NCBI GenBank assembly: GCA_012798185.1 | Contig: JAAZNS010000487.1 | Coordinates: forward strand, 1 to 10,570 | Length of the DNA: 10,570 bases | Reading direction: 5' to 3' | Source: Chloroflexota bacterium | GTDB lineage: Bacteria > Chloroflexota > Anaerolineae > Anaerolineales > UBA4823 | Shown here: one piece after another, positions 1-6,517 of the stretch | Layout: each line of letters opens with the position of its first letter | Numbering within the stretch: position 1 is the first letter of the stretch | Notes under the pieces: generated by a model | The model's database searches: none | Told to the model about the DNA's origin: nothing | Seen by the model: the letters and a program-made list of their open reading frames with translations, nothing else | Position numbers and translations under genes: made by a program

Positions 1-1940
1 CCCGTATAATAAATCTTCCATACCGGATCGGAAGAAAGTAATTTGGCTTCAACACCGCTGCCGCCCGAAGTATACGGGCTTTCATCTGCCCCAAGATCGG
101 GAGCAGCGCCCAAAGGACGCGGATCATCATCAATATCACGGATCTCACCTATATCGATCCCGGCGTCTACTGCGGCTGACTCTGCGGTGAGGTGGTAGCC
201 ATCCGCGGCAAAAGCAGGCGGACCAGTGATGGGCGAAAGATCGGTGAGACCCCATGCGCCAGCGTTTAATGTCGGTGTGATGACATCGTAACGCAGCACA
301 TGATCTAAAGTTACATAGTCGTGTTGCCGCTCAATGCCGATGGTTCCGCTGTATATAATCGTATTAGTGAAGAATGTATTACCCATCATTTGATAAATCA
401 TGCTGCCATCACCGCCAGTATTGTTTGCCACGGTAAGGTGCGTAAAGGATACGGGTGTATTGCTGTAACGGTAGAAATATATAGCACTTCCAACACCTGT
501 AACAGTGTTTTCCAAAAAAGCCATATTATGGTAGTTGATCTTGATATTAGCGCTATATTGCGGAATCGAGTACAATCCACCGCCCTCAGCAGCCGAATTT
601 CCCCGGAATAGATTACCATCGTATAAAGCAATGGCGTTATCCTTGCAGGAATAACTTGAAGAATCTGTACAATATTCGCTCTGATAGACACCACCCCCTT
701 TACCGTTTGCGTGATTGCCCATGAAACGATTGAACAACACATCCACAGCGCCGGTAAGATGGGCACCCCCACCGTTTGAAGTTGTCGTATTATCTTGAAA
801 TAGGTTATTGCGCAGGATCACCGCGGTTGCTGTGCCGGTATCGGATTTTGCCATGAGCTTTAAACCGCTATTCCCATTTCCGATGAAGTCATTCCCGTCC
901 ACAACCAAGCTGACCGCACGAACCGGGACAATCATTCCATAGCCCGAATTATTCTCCATCAGATTATTGGTAACTGTGATGTTAATGACCGGATCACCCC
1001 AAGAGGATACCACGATGCCGTTACCCGTATTGCCGGAAAATGTATTACCGTCGACGAGCGCGCCGGCAGTTTGCACGACCGCGCCGCCATTGGTGTTGCC
1101 ATCGAAAGTAGAATCTAAAAGGCTCAAAGAACCAATACGCGTCCAAAGTCCGCCCCCGCCGTTATTACAGCTGGTAGCGGCATTGTTACGAAAAGTCACG
1201 CGCTGAAGCACGGAATTGCAATTTTCCAGGCGGATGCCCCCGCCGGTTCCGCAAGAGCCCCCTTCGAAAGCGGCAATATTGTTCAGGAATTGAGAATCGT
1301 AAATTTCTACTGTCGTATTATTGGCATACATCCCGCCGCCATCATGACTGTAATCGCCGCCAGGATTCGGCTGGTTGCCTTGCACAATGGTATTTTGCAT
1401 ATAGAGTGAACCACCCGAGAGGTATAATCCAACTCCAAAATTACCGTTAAAGTTTGGATTAACACGGTTATTTTCGATAATGCAATCGAACACCCTCAGA
1501 TTTACATTGACGGCATATATTCCGGCTCCGCTGTTGCCGGAAAAACCGTTGAGCATATCCAACCCTTCTAAGGTAAGGGTAATGGGTCCGCTGGCATAAA
1601 CCACCCTGTTTGAATTATTGGCATTTAATTTAGTGGGATATAACTCCGGATCCCATTGGCTGAAATCTGCGTTATAGCCTCCACGCAGGGTAAGGTTTTT
1701 ATTGATTGTAGCATTGGTGTTATATTCACCGGCAGCGATCTTGATTACATCATCAGCCGCTGCTGCATTGATTGCTGCCTGCACGTCGGTGAAATCACAG
1801 CCGCTGGGGCAAACTGTAATTTCTGTCTCTGCTGCCACAGGTGAGGCTGTAATTGCTGCAATACCAACCAGCAACCCAAAAAACATCAATCCCAATAGCT
1901 CCCTGATACGGTTTTTTCGCTTATTAAATTTATTACACAT
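1..1940 (-). CDS. Secreted right-handed parallel beta-helix protein, C-terminus cut by window edge
   Basis: The frame is open from an ATG at 1940 to the window edge (646 codons seen, no stop). A GGAGGA ribosome binding site lies at 1950-1945. Residues 1-37 form a signal peptide: a basic start, a hydrophobic stretch at about 15-31, and a likely cleavage after PVAA. Residues about 43-75 (VCPSGCDFTDVQAAINAA, then IKIAAGEY) match the usual opening of pectate-lyase-like beta-helix proteins. From about residue 110 to 560 there are repeated Asn/Gly-rich turns (NN, GN, GGG, DGNTFSGN, LFRGN) typical of PbH1 coils with asparagine ladders. At about 600-620 the pattern DAGIDIGEIRD, DDDPRPLG, PDLGADE resembles a choice-of-anchor Q domain; a further segment then starts and is cut. 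The protein is likely exported and surface-attached or released. No catalytic residues are evident, so carbohydrate binding, adhesion or lysis of a polysaccharide cannot be told apart. It follows the 72-aa gene by 18 bp and is probably co-transcribed with it. Confidence 0.9.
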   Translation of the reverse strand, partial: MCNKFNKRKNRIRELLGLMFFGLLVGIAAITASPVAAETEITVCPSGCDFTDVQAAINAAAADDVIKIAAGEYNTNATINKNLTLRGGYNADFSQWDPELYPTKLNANNSNRVVYASGPITLTLEGLDMLNGFSGNSGAGIYAVNVNLRVFDCIIENNRVNPNFNGNFGVGLYLSGGSLYMQNTIVQGNQPNPGGDYSHDGGGMYANNTTVEIYDSQFLNNIAAFEGGSCGTGGGIRLENCNSVLQRVTFRNNAATSCNNGGGGLWTRIGSLSLLDSTFDGNTNGGAVVQTAGALVDGNTFSGNTGNGIVVSSWGDPVINITVTNNLMENNSGYGMIVPVRAVSLVVDGNDFIGNGNSGLKLMAKSDTGTATAVILRNNLFQDNTTTSNGGGAHLTGAVDVLFNRFMGNHANGKGGGVYQSEYCTDSSSYSCKDNAIALYDGNLFRGNSAAEGGGLYSIPQYSANIKINYHNMAFLENTVTGVGSAIYFYRYSNTPVSFTHLTVANNTGGDGSMIYQMMGNTFFTNTIIYSGTIGIERQHDYVTLDHVLRYDVITPTLNAGAWGLTDLSPITGPPAFAADGYHLTAESAAVDAGIDIGEIRDIDDDPRPLGAAPDLGADESPYTSGGSGVEAKLLSSDPVWKIYYT

Positions 1941-1958
1941 GATGTCCTCCGTTGAGTT

Positions 1959-2177
1959 TCAAGCTGCATTCAATTCATCGTTTTTACTTTTTAAAAGGTT
2001 GTCATTGTTTTTTAGGTCTTGTTCTGGTGGTAAACTGCGTAAAATATCTACCAGTGCTTGTTCACTGTGAAAATAATAAAATGTTTCTGAAGAGACTTGC
2101 TGTAAACTTCCATGAATTTGATCAGGGTGGGCTTGATCAAAGAGCAGCCGTAATACAAATGTTTTAATCTGTTTCAT
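1959..2177 (-). CDS. Small conserved-looking protein of unknown function (72 aa)
   Basis: I do not recognise a named family. From the ATG at 2177 the product begins MKQIKTFVLRLLFDQ, has a middle with GSLQQVSS and FYYFHSEQALVDILRSL, and ends in a polar, Lys/Asn-rich tail. The alternating hydrophobic start and the later amphipathic helix look like a small cytoplasmic alpha/beta domain, not a secreted peptide. A longer reading from a TTG at 2219 adds a hydrophobic segment (VVFVLIL), but I see no ribosome binding site for it. The gene lies between the BTAD regulator (82 bp upstream) and the beta-helix gene (18 bp downstream), all on one strand, so it is likely in an operon with the beta-helix gene. 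A TTTAAT hexamer seven bases before the ATG could give it its own leaderless transcript. I have an impression that short proteins of this plan occur in Chloroflexota next to such genes, but cannot verify it. Confidence 0.6.
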   Translation of the reverse strand: MKQIKTFVLRLLFDQAHPDQIHGSLQQVSSETFYYFHSEQALVDILRSLPPEQDLKNNDNLLKSKNDELNAA

Positions 2178-2184
2178 TGTCAGA

Positions 2185-2190
2185 ATTAAA
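2185..2190 (-). promoter_or_regulatory. Candidate -10 element of a leaderless promoter for the 72-aa gene
   Basis: On the minus strand TTTAAT (5 of 6 matches to TATAAT) ends seven bases before the ATG at 2177, so transcription would start at or next to the start codon. No Shine-Dalgarno lies between them. The -35 is weak: TTGCGG about 15 bases upstream. Confidence 0.3.
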
Positions 2191-2259
2191 ACAAATACAA
2201 CTGCCCCGCAACTTACCAAAAGGGGGGATTTTGATGCAAATCAACAAAGAATTATTGAA

Positions 2260-4173
2260 TTATTTTTTTCTGCGCTGATCTAACGATTGATAATACGCTT
2301 GAATTTCCTCAGAAGGAACACTGCTCAGGTCGCGTTGAAGCGTTTTTGTCAAATTCTGATAAATCCGACGTGCTGCACTGCGGTTGCCCAAGCCAAGGCA
2401 GGCTTGCATTCCCAGCATTACCGCCTGCTCATGCCAGGGTTCCAGAGCAATCAACCGGCGGCAATACTCCAAAGCATTTAGATACTGTTCAGATTGCAGG
2501 CACTCATGTGCACGCTCGAATAATGCCACCTCTATGGTATCCATAAAACGCTGACGGTAAAGCGTTGTCCACTCAGTATATAAATTTTCGGGCAAGAATA
2601 CACCATCAGCTAATTCCAATACTGCCTGCCATTGCTGGGTGCGGGAATATTCATTCAGGCGTTCGAAATCCACACTTGAACCTTCCGGCAAATGCAGCGA
2701 TACGAAACCATTGTCGACTTTAAGATAACGGGAGGGGAATTTTTCCGGCAAATCTGGTTCCAACACCCGCCGCAATACCGAGGATGCCTGATAAAATCCG
2801 GTTTGAGCAGCAGAGGGTGAAGCCCTGGGAGATAACATATCTGCTGCTTGTTCAACTGGCAGACTGCGCCTCGGTTGAAGCAGCAATAAAACCAATAAGT
2901 CTGCTCCACGCCGCTTGCGCAATTCCCGATAATCCACCTCACGCTCACCCACCCAAATTCGAAGCCCTCCAAATGTCACCACCCGTAAAGGAGGCGGAGG
3001 CAGCAACTGATATCTTTCCGATAAAATTCCTCCTGGCTGCTCATAAGCAGCCATCAAATGACCGGCATCTTCAGCCTCACTCTTCAATAAAGAAATAAAC
3101 CCACCCTCCAGAATGCGGGAAGAAGCATCTATCCAGGCAAGCTGTGCAGAGGAATCTTGCTGATCATGAAGAAGAGCAGCCAACAATAGCGCCGCGCGTG
3201 CAGCATCATAACGCAGCGCCATGGAGTCCAATATCCTGAGTGCATCCCGGAAAGCAGATTCAGCCTTTTGGTAGCCTCCATTTTTCTTAGCCAAACGCCC
3301 AATCTCAATGAAAGCCAAGCCTTCCAAATGGCGATATCCAATATCGGCAGCAATTTTTCGGGCATCCTCTGCCCAAGTAATTGCCGATGGAATCTGTTTA
3401 GCCAACCGCAGAAAGCGAGAGCGAGCTAATCGGCTAAATATACGCAATTCTGGAATTCCAAGCCTCTCGGAAAGGGAAAATAAATTTACCAGCTCCAGCT
3501 CAGCAGCTACGCTGTCGCCACAGTCCATAGATAACTGGGCATGCAGCAAATGCACATACCCGTCTCCAAGCGATCCAGGCAAAACCACCTGTTCAAGTTC
3601 TTTCAATAGTTCCCGGCACGCTTCTGGTTGTGAATCCAACCAACGCACCCAAGCTTGTGTCAACAAAGGGCCCCAATACAACTCGGTGTAATCATGGCGC
3701 CGGCAAATTCTCAAAGCTTCCTGATCGGCTTGCAATGACAGGTCAAATTGCCCGCGCGGCATATAAACACCCGCCGAAAGATTATGCAAACTGCGTGCTA
3801 ATTGATGATCACTGCCAAGCTGCCTGCTAAGCGCAATTGACGTACGTAAATAATCCTCCCCTTCGTTCATACGATTGGTTTCCAAGGCACTTACCCCTAA
3901 AATTCGAAGACCATCAACACGTACTTGCGATTCTTCACCAACTCTTTCCAGAGCCTGATGAACCAGATTTTCACACTCACTGTAATTTCCCAATCGAAAA
4001 TATGCCTGAGCGCAGGCTACCAAAGCCTGACCGGCTGATTCATTATCCCCGGATTCTGATGAAAGCACCAAAGCCTGGCGTGCCAGCACAATTGCCTCAG
4101 ATAAATTCCCCGCGCGTTCTTGTTTTTGGCTTTCTGCCAAACACTCGGCAATTGAAGCTGGGTTATCACTCAT
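2260..4173 (-). CDS. TPR-containing transcriptional regulator with C-terminal OmpR-type winged helix and BTAD (SARP-like)
   Basis: A 637-aa cytoplasmic regulator. Residues about 5-380 are helical TPR-like repeats (for example GNLSEAIVLARQAL at 22-35, AYFRLGNYSECENLVHQAL at 57-75, GGYQKAESAFRDALRIL at 299-315). A proline-rich hinge (LLPPPP) precedes residues 396-495, which read as an OmpR-type winged helix (LRVVTFGGLRIWV, then ELRKRRGADLLVLLLLQP). Residues 500-632 are a bacterial transcriptional activator domain, itself TPR-like (SEQYLNALEYCRRLIALEPWHEQAVMLGM). In classical SARPs the DNA-binding half is N-terminal; here it is C-terminal, and no Walker A NTPase (AAA/NB-ARC/MalT-type) domain is present. 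I chose the ATG at 4173; an upstream TTG at 4233 is possible but adds an unlikely 20 residues. DNA binding and TPR sensing of a protein or peptide partner are inferred from the families. The likely targets are its own operon and the downstream beta-helix gene. Confidence 0.9.
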   Translation of the reverse strand: MSDNPASIAECLAESQKQERAGNLSEAIVLARQALVLSSESGDNESAGQALVACAQAYFRLGNYSECENLVHQALERVGEESQVRVDGLRILGVSALETNRMNEGEDYLRTSIALSRQLGSDHQLARSLHNLSAGVYMPRGQFDLSLQADQEALRICRRHDYTELYWGPLLTQAWVRWLDSQPEACRELLKELEQVVLPGSLGDGYVHLLHAQLSMDCGDSVAAELELVNLFSLSERLGIPELRIFSRLARSRFLRLAKQIPSAITWAEDARKIAADIGYRHLEGLAFIEIGRLAKKNGGYQKAESAFRDALRILDSMALRYDAARAALLLAALLHDQQDSSAQLAWIDASSRILEGGFISLLKSEAEDAGHLMAAYEQPGGILSERYQLLPPPPLRVVTFGGLRIWVGEREVDYRELRKRRGADLLVLLLLQPRRSLPVEQAADMLSPRASPSAAQTGFYQASSVLRRVLEPDLPEKFPSRYLKVDNGFVSLHLPEGSSVDFERLNEYSRTQQWQAVLELADGVFLPENLYTEWTTLYRQRFMDTIEVALFERAHECLQSEQYLNALEYCRRLIALEPWHEQAVMLGMQACLGLGNRSAARRIYQNLTKTLQRDLSSVPSEEIQAYYQSLDQRRKK

Positions 4174-4180
4174 GCAGGTA

Positions 4181-4186
4181 ATTATA
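4181..4186 (-). promoter_or_regulatory. Candidate -10 element of a leaderless promoter for the BTAD regulator
   Basis: A perfect TATAAT on the minus strand ends seven bases before the ATG at 4173, with no Shine-Dalgarno between. Transcription would start at about the start codon. The -35 is poor: TTGAGA is present but only 13 bases upstream. The geometry supports the 4173 start over the TTG at 4233. Confidence 0.45.
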
Positions 4187-4272
4187 TCGAATACTGTTAT
4201 CTCAAAACCGATGTTTACAAAAATGGTGGTCAAAAACTAAGCATCAATTTCACCATCGATGAAAGCCAATAA

Positions 4273-4338
4273 TTAATGCGCTGTTTGTGAACTGTCGTAG
4301 AGGTCAGTTAAACACCAATCAATAATTCCGAATTTCAT
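4273..4338 (-). CDS. Putative 21-aa mini-ORF with a very strong ribosome binding site
   Basis: On the minus strand a reading frame starts with two adjacent ATGs (4341 and 4338) and stops at TAA 4275-4273. The product from the second ATG begins MKFGIIDWC and ends DSSQTAH (21 aa; 22 from the first ATG). It is preceded by AAAAAGGAGGGG (4356-4345), the best Shine-Dalgarno in the window; its GGAGG core lies eight bases before the second ATG and five before the first. It lies 102 bp downstream of the permease stop and 99 bp upstream of the TPR/BTAD regulator. There is no clear signal peptide. It could be a leader peptide or a small regulatory peptide for the neighbouring TPR protein, or a chance frame behind a purine-rich tract. 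I do not recognise the peptide. Confidence 0.35.
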   Translation of the reverse strand: MKFGIIDWCLTDLYDSSQTAH

Positions 4339-4344
4339 CATTAG

Positions 4345-4356
4345 CCCCTCCTTTTT
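4345..4356 (-). promoter_or_regulatory. Strong Shine-Dalgarno sequence of the mini-ORF
   Basis: Minus-strand AAAAAGGAGGGG is a near-complete complement to the 3' end of 16S rRNA. Nothing else within range starts a longer frame, so the two ATGs at 4341 and 4338 are the only candidates it can serve. Confidence 0.5.
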
Positions 4357-4391
4357 CTGAAAATACCCCGATTTTTCAACAAGCCCCTGCC

Positions 4392-4428
4392 TGCCTCCCC
4401 CAATTATCTGCCATTGATGAGGGAGGCA
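4392..4428 (-). other. Hairpin just downstream of the ABC permease gene
   Basis: TGCCTCCC (4392-4399) and GGGAGGCA (4421-4428) form a perfect 8-bp inverted repeat around a 21-base loop, starting 15 bases past the permease stop. No U-run follows on either strand, so it is not a classical intrinsic terminator. It may mark the 3' end of the transporter mRNA or influence the ribosome binding site that follows. Confidence 0.4.
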
Positions 4429-4443
4429 AAGAGGAGGAAAAAA

Positions 4444-5211
4444 TTATACGATTTGACGCTTGGTCATATCCCACATACCAAACAAGGCAACAATCAACCC
4501 TCCCACCAGTGAAATCAACATAATTTGCATGAGCGGTGTATCAGCCGGCTTGTCCATCGCGAATGTCATGAAGGGCAATGTCCATGGATATAATGTTCCC
4601 CAGGTATCAGAGCGCACTACAAACAAGCTGCACACGACCGCCACCATACCCGACCCAATGGAAACGATGATGCTCTGCCAGCGCAGACTGATAAAGGTGT
4701 GGATGGAAAACATCAATATGGCTGCAAGAAAGGCTTTGGCACTCATACCGAGCAGCAAAAACCAGGGGATAGCATCCAGGGTCAATCCCATCGTGGGGTA
4801 AACCTGTTGGGTGCACCAGCCACTCACGATAGTAAATCCAAAGGTGAAAATCGAGCTGATCAGGATTAATTCGAAAAGCAAGGTCCATTTGGCGGCGAAA
4901 TAACTCCAACGCGGTAATGGCAGAGCAAAGAGGTGCTTCCATTGCTGGTTGGCATGTTCGCTGTTTCCCAACAGAGCGCTTTGCAAGGTGATGTACAGCG
5001 GCAGCATCATAACTGTCCACATGGTTAGCACGCTGCGTCCAAATGTAAGCCATGCCTCAGGGTCGTATTCATGATGGGTTTGCCCGTATTCGAGATAGGT
5101 TAAAAAATACATCAGGTTGACGACAAAAGGTGCGATCAACACCATCCAGATGGTGAGGGTGCGTTTGAGTTTTAGATGTTCCACAGAAAGCGCGCGTAGA
5201 TAGTAAGTCAT
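4444..5211 (-). CDS. ABC-2 type transporter permease, lantibiotic-immunity/BcrB-like
   Basis: A 255-aa polytopic inner-membrane protein. It opens with a short cytoplasmic stretch (YYLRALSVEHLKLKRT), the usual start of ABC-2 permeases of the bacitracin/lantibiotic immunity type. Hydrophobic segments lie near residues 20-40, 60-82, 106-130, 146-166, 174-200 and 228-248, giving about six helices. The length matches NisG/EpiG/BcrB-type subunits (about 230-260 aa). It starts two bases after the ATPase stop, with GGAG in the end of that gene as ribosome binding site, so the two are translationally linked. Only one permease gene is present, so a homodimer with the ATPase is likely. The substrate is not shown; export or membrane extraction of a peptide antibiotic is the family-based guess. 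Confidence 0.85.
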   Translation of the reverse strand: MTYYLRALSVEHLKLKRTLTIWMVLIAPFVVNLMYFLTYLEYGQTHHEYDPEAWLTFGRSVLTMWTVMMLPLYITLQSALLGNSEHANQQWKHLFALPLPRWSYFAAKWTLLFELILISSIFTFGFTIVSGWCTQQVYPTMGLTLDAIPWFLLLGMSAKAFLAAILMFSIHTFISLRWQSIIVSIGSGMVAVVCSLFVVRSDTWGTLYPWTLPFMTFAMDKPADTPLMQIMLISLVGGLIVALFGMWDMTKRQIV

Positions 5212-5213
5212 CT

Positions 5214-6131
5214 TTAATTCTCCGTCTGAGTAAATTGCAGAAAGATATCTTCCAAATCGGGCTGATCGATATTGAGCTGAAAAACTTTTATATTTTGAGT
5301 CATCAATTGCTTATTAATCAAGGAGGCATCTGAATTGCCATTTACTTCCACCAATAAGCCGGGTTTACCGTTACGCCGTACCCGCCAACCAGCATCCAAT
5401 AATAACTGCTCAGCATGGTCTGGTTGATCGCAGCCCAGATGCAAAATGGGATTCCGTTGAGCCTGCAATTCTTTAAGGCTTCCTTGAAAGATCATCTTCC
5501 CCTGATGGATAATACCAATATGACTGGCTACTTGCTCCACCTCACCCAGCAGATGACTGGAAAGGAAAACCGTTACCCCTTGCTGGCTTGGTAATCCGCG
5601 AATCATTTCGCGCATCTCTTGAATACCAGCCGGGTCCAATCCGTTGGTCGGCTCATCCAAAATCAGCAGTACCGGTTTATTGAGCAATGCCAGAGCAATA
5701 CCCAGTCGCTGGCGCATACCTTGCGAATAACCTTTTACCAGGCGGTTAGCATCTCGGGTTAAATTGACACTTTCCAAAACTTCATCGATGTTTTTTCGGG
5801 GGGCATTGAATAATCTGCGACTGACCTCCAGATTTTCGCGTCCGGTCAGGTTAGGATAGAGACTGGGTGCTTCTACCAGCGCTCCTACCTGAGCGAATAT
5901 CTGCCAATTTTGGCGTGTGAAAGGTCTGCCAAATAAATGAATTTTTCCGTAATGCGGTGAAATCAAACCCAGCAGCATGCGGATGGTTGTCGTTTTCCCA
6001 GCACCGTTGGGACCCAGAAAACCATATACGCTGCCTAGTGGAACGCGTAAATCCACTTGATTCACCGCTACCACTGCGCCAAAGCAGCGGGTTAATTTTT
6101 CGGTTTCGATAATAAAGTTGAATTTCGACAT
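5214..6131 (-). CDS. ABC transporter ATP-binding protein (BcrA/lantibiotic-immunity type, E-loop)
   Basis: A 305-aa cytoplasmic ATPase that powers the adjacent permease. Walker A is GPNGAGKTT (40-48), the signature is YSQGMRQ (135-141), Walker B is VLLILDEP (154-161), the D-loop is GLDP (164-167), and the H-loop His is 193 (FLSSH). At the Q-loop the sequence is VGALVEAPSLYPNLTG: Glu87 stands where most ABC ATPases have Gln, a feature described for LanF-type immunity transporters and common in BcrA relatives. A C-terminal domain of about 90 residues follows the ATPase core, as in BcrA/CcmA-like proteins. I start at the ATG at 6131 because AGGAGA (6145-6140) lies eight bases upstream; an earlier TTG at 6155 would put that site inside the gene. 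The promoter with the 11-bp repeat array lies directly upstream. Confidence 0.92.
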   Translation of the reverse strand: MSKFNFIIETEKLTRCFGAVVAVNQVDLRVPLGSVYGFLGPNGAGKTTTIRMLLGLISPHYGKIHLFGRPFTRQNWQIFAQVGALVEAPSLYPNLTGRENLEVSRRLFNAPRKNIDEVLESVNLTRDANRLVKGYSQGMRQRLGIALALLNKPVLLILDEPTNGLDPAGIQEMREMIRGLPSQQGVTVFLSSHLLGEVEQVASHIGIIHQGKMIFQGSLKELQAQRNPILHLGCDQPDHAEQLLLDAGWRVRRNGKPGLLVEVNGNSDASLINKQLMTQNIKVFQLNIDQPDLEDIFLQFTQTEN

Positions 6132-6171
6132 CTTATTGCTCTCCTGCATATTCAAATCATTTACTTGCCTA

Positions 6172-6177
6172 AGGATA
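6172..6177 (-). promoter_or_regulatory. Candidate -10 element of the ABC transporter operon
   Basis: Minus-strand TATCCT (4 of 6 to consensus) lies nine bases downstream of the last TGTC unit of the array and gives a leader of roughly 30 bases before the ATG at 6131. No good -35 exists at 17 bp; the array occupies that place. This is the layout expected of a promoter activated by a PhoB/OmpR-type regulator bound over the -35 region. Confidence 0.45.
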
Positions 6178-6186
6178 GCGGAGAGT

Positions 6187-6230
6187 TGTCATAAAGTTGT
6201 CGAAAGTTTGTCGCAAGAGTGTCGCAAACA
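6187..6230. promoter_or_regulatory. Four 11-bp tandem direct repeats, likely response-regulator binding array
   Basis: On the plus strand TGTC occurs at 6187, 6198, 6209 and 6220, exactly 11 bp apart. The units are TGTCATAAAGT, TGTCGAAAGTT, TGTCGCAAGAG and TGTCGCAAACA. An 11-bp period puts each unit on the same face of the helix, and hexamer-N5-hexamer direct repeats are the standard operator form of OmpR/PhoB-family regulators. Four units would suit two dimers. The first two units (TGTCATAAAGTTGTC) resemble the E. coli pho box. The array ends nine bases from the candidate -10 of the ABC operon, and the neighbouring operon encodes an OmpR-family regulator, its probable ligand. Confidence 0.7.
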
Positions 6231-6517
6231 AGAGAAAGGTTTGATTATCAAGGGAAAAAGCGCAAAGAGAAGGCGATAAGATATTGGCGAGCGTGTTGAA
6301 AAGGTTTCCTCACAAAGAAAAATGATTGGACATAGGGTGTAAGTAAGCCAGAAAAAATTCGGGTTCCAGGCAATCAAATAATCTGCGATGTAGGAAAAGC
6401 GATCTAAAGGATGAGCCAATCAGGTTATTAGAAATCAGGTAATACTTTCTCCTCACCCCTTGCTGCCCAATTGTCTGATCATCTAATTGCGTTATTCCCT
6501 TTTGACATGTTACTTAA
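6231..6517. other. Gene-free stretch between kinase stop and repeat array
   Basis: I see no convincing gene here. It holds an 8-bp direct repeat AATCAGGT (6418-6425 and 6433-6440) and an imperfect palindrome around TGATCA (6468-6489, outer arms CAATT/AATTG) about 30 bases past the kinase stop. Neither looks like an intrinsic terminator, so read-through from the kinase into the transporter genes is possible. Confidence 0.4.

Noticed and set aside
398..772. Minus-strand frame of 124 codons
   Set aside because: It is a shifted frame inside the beta-helix gene, whose own frame is continuous across this stretch and shows clear PbH1 repeats.
4247..4263. TTTCACCATCGATGAAA as an operator of the BTAD gene
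   Set aside because: The symmetry depends on a two-base bulge and lies in a short AT-rich gap; too weak to call.
6187..6201. Reading the first two repeat units as a true pho box and the operon as phosphate-regulated
   Set aside because: The match to the E. coli pho box is close, but no phosphate gene is nearby and many OmpR-family regulators use similar 11-bp repeats. A local regulator is the simpler explanation.
6189..6419. Minus-strand frame of 76 codons between the kinase and the ATPase
   Set aside because: It starts at a TTG without a ribosome binding site, overlaps the 11-bp array and has no protein-like motif. The repeat array and promoter explain this DNA better.
6468..6489. Imperfect palindrome around TGATCA after the kinase gene, as a terminator
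   Set aside because: The stem has three mismatches on each side of the centre, is AT-rich and lacks a following T-run.
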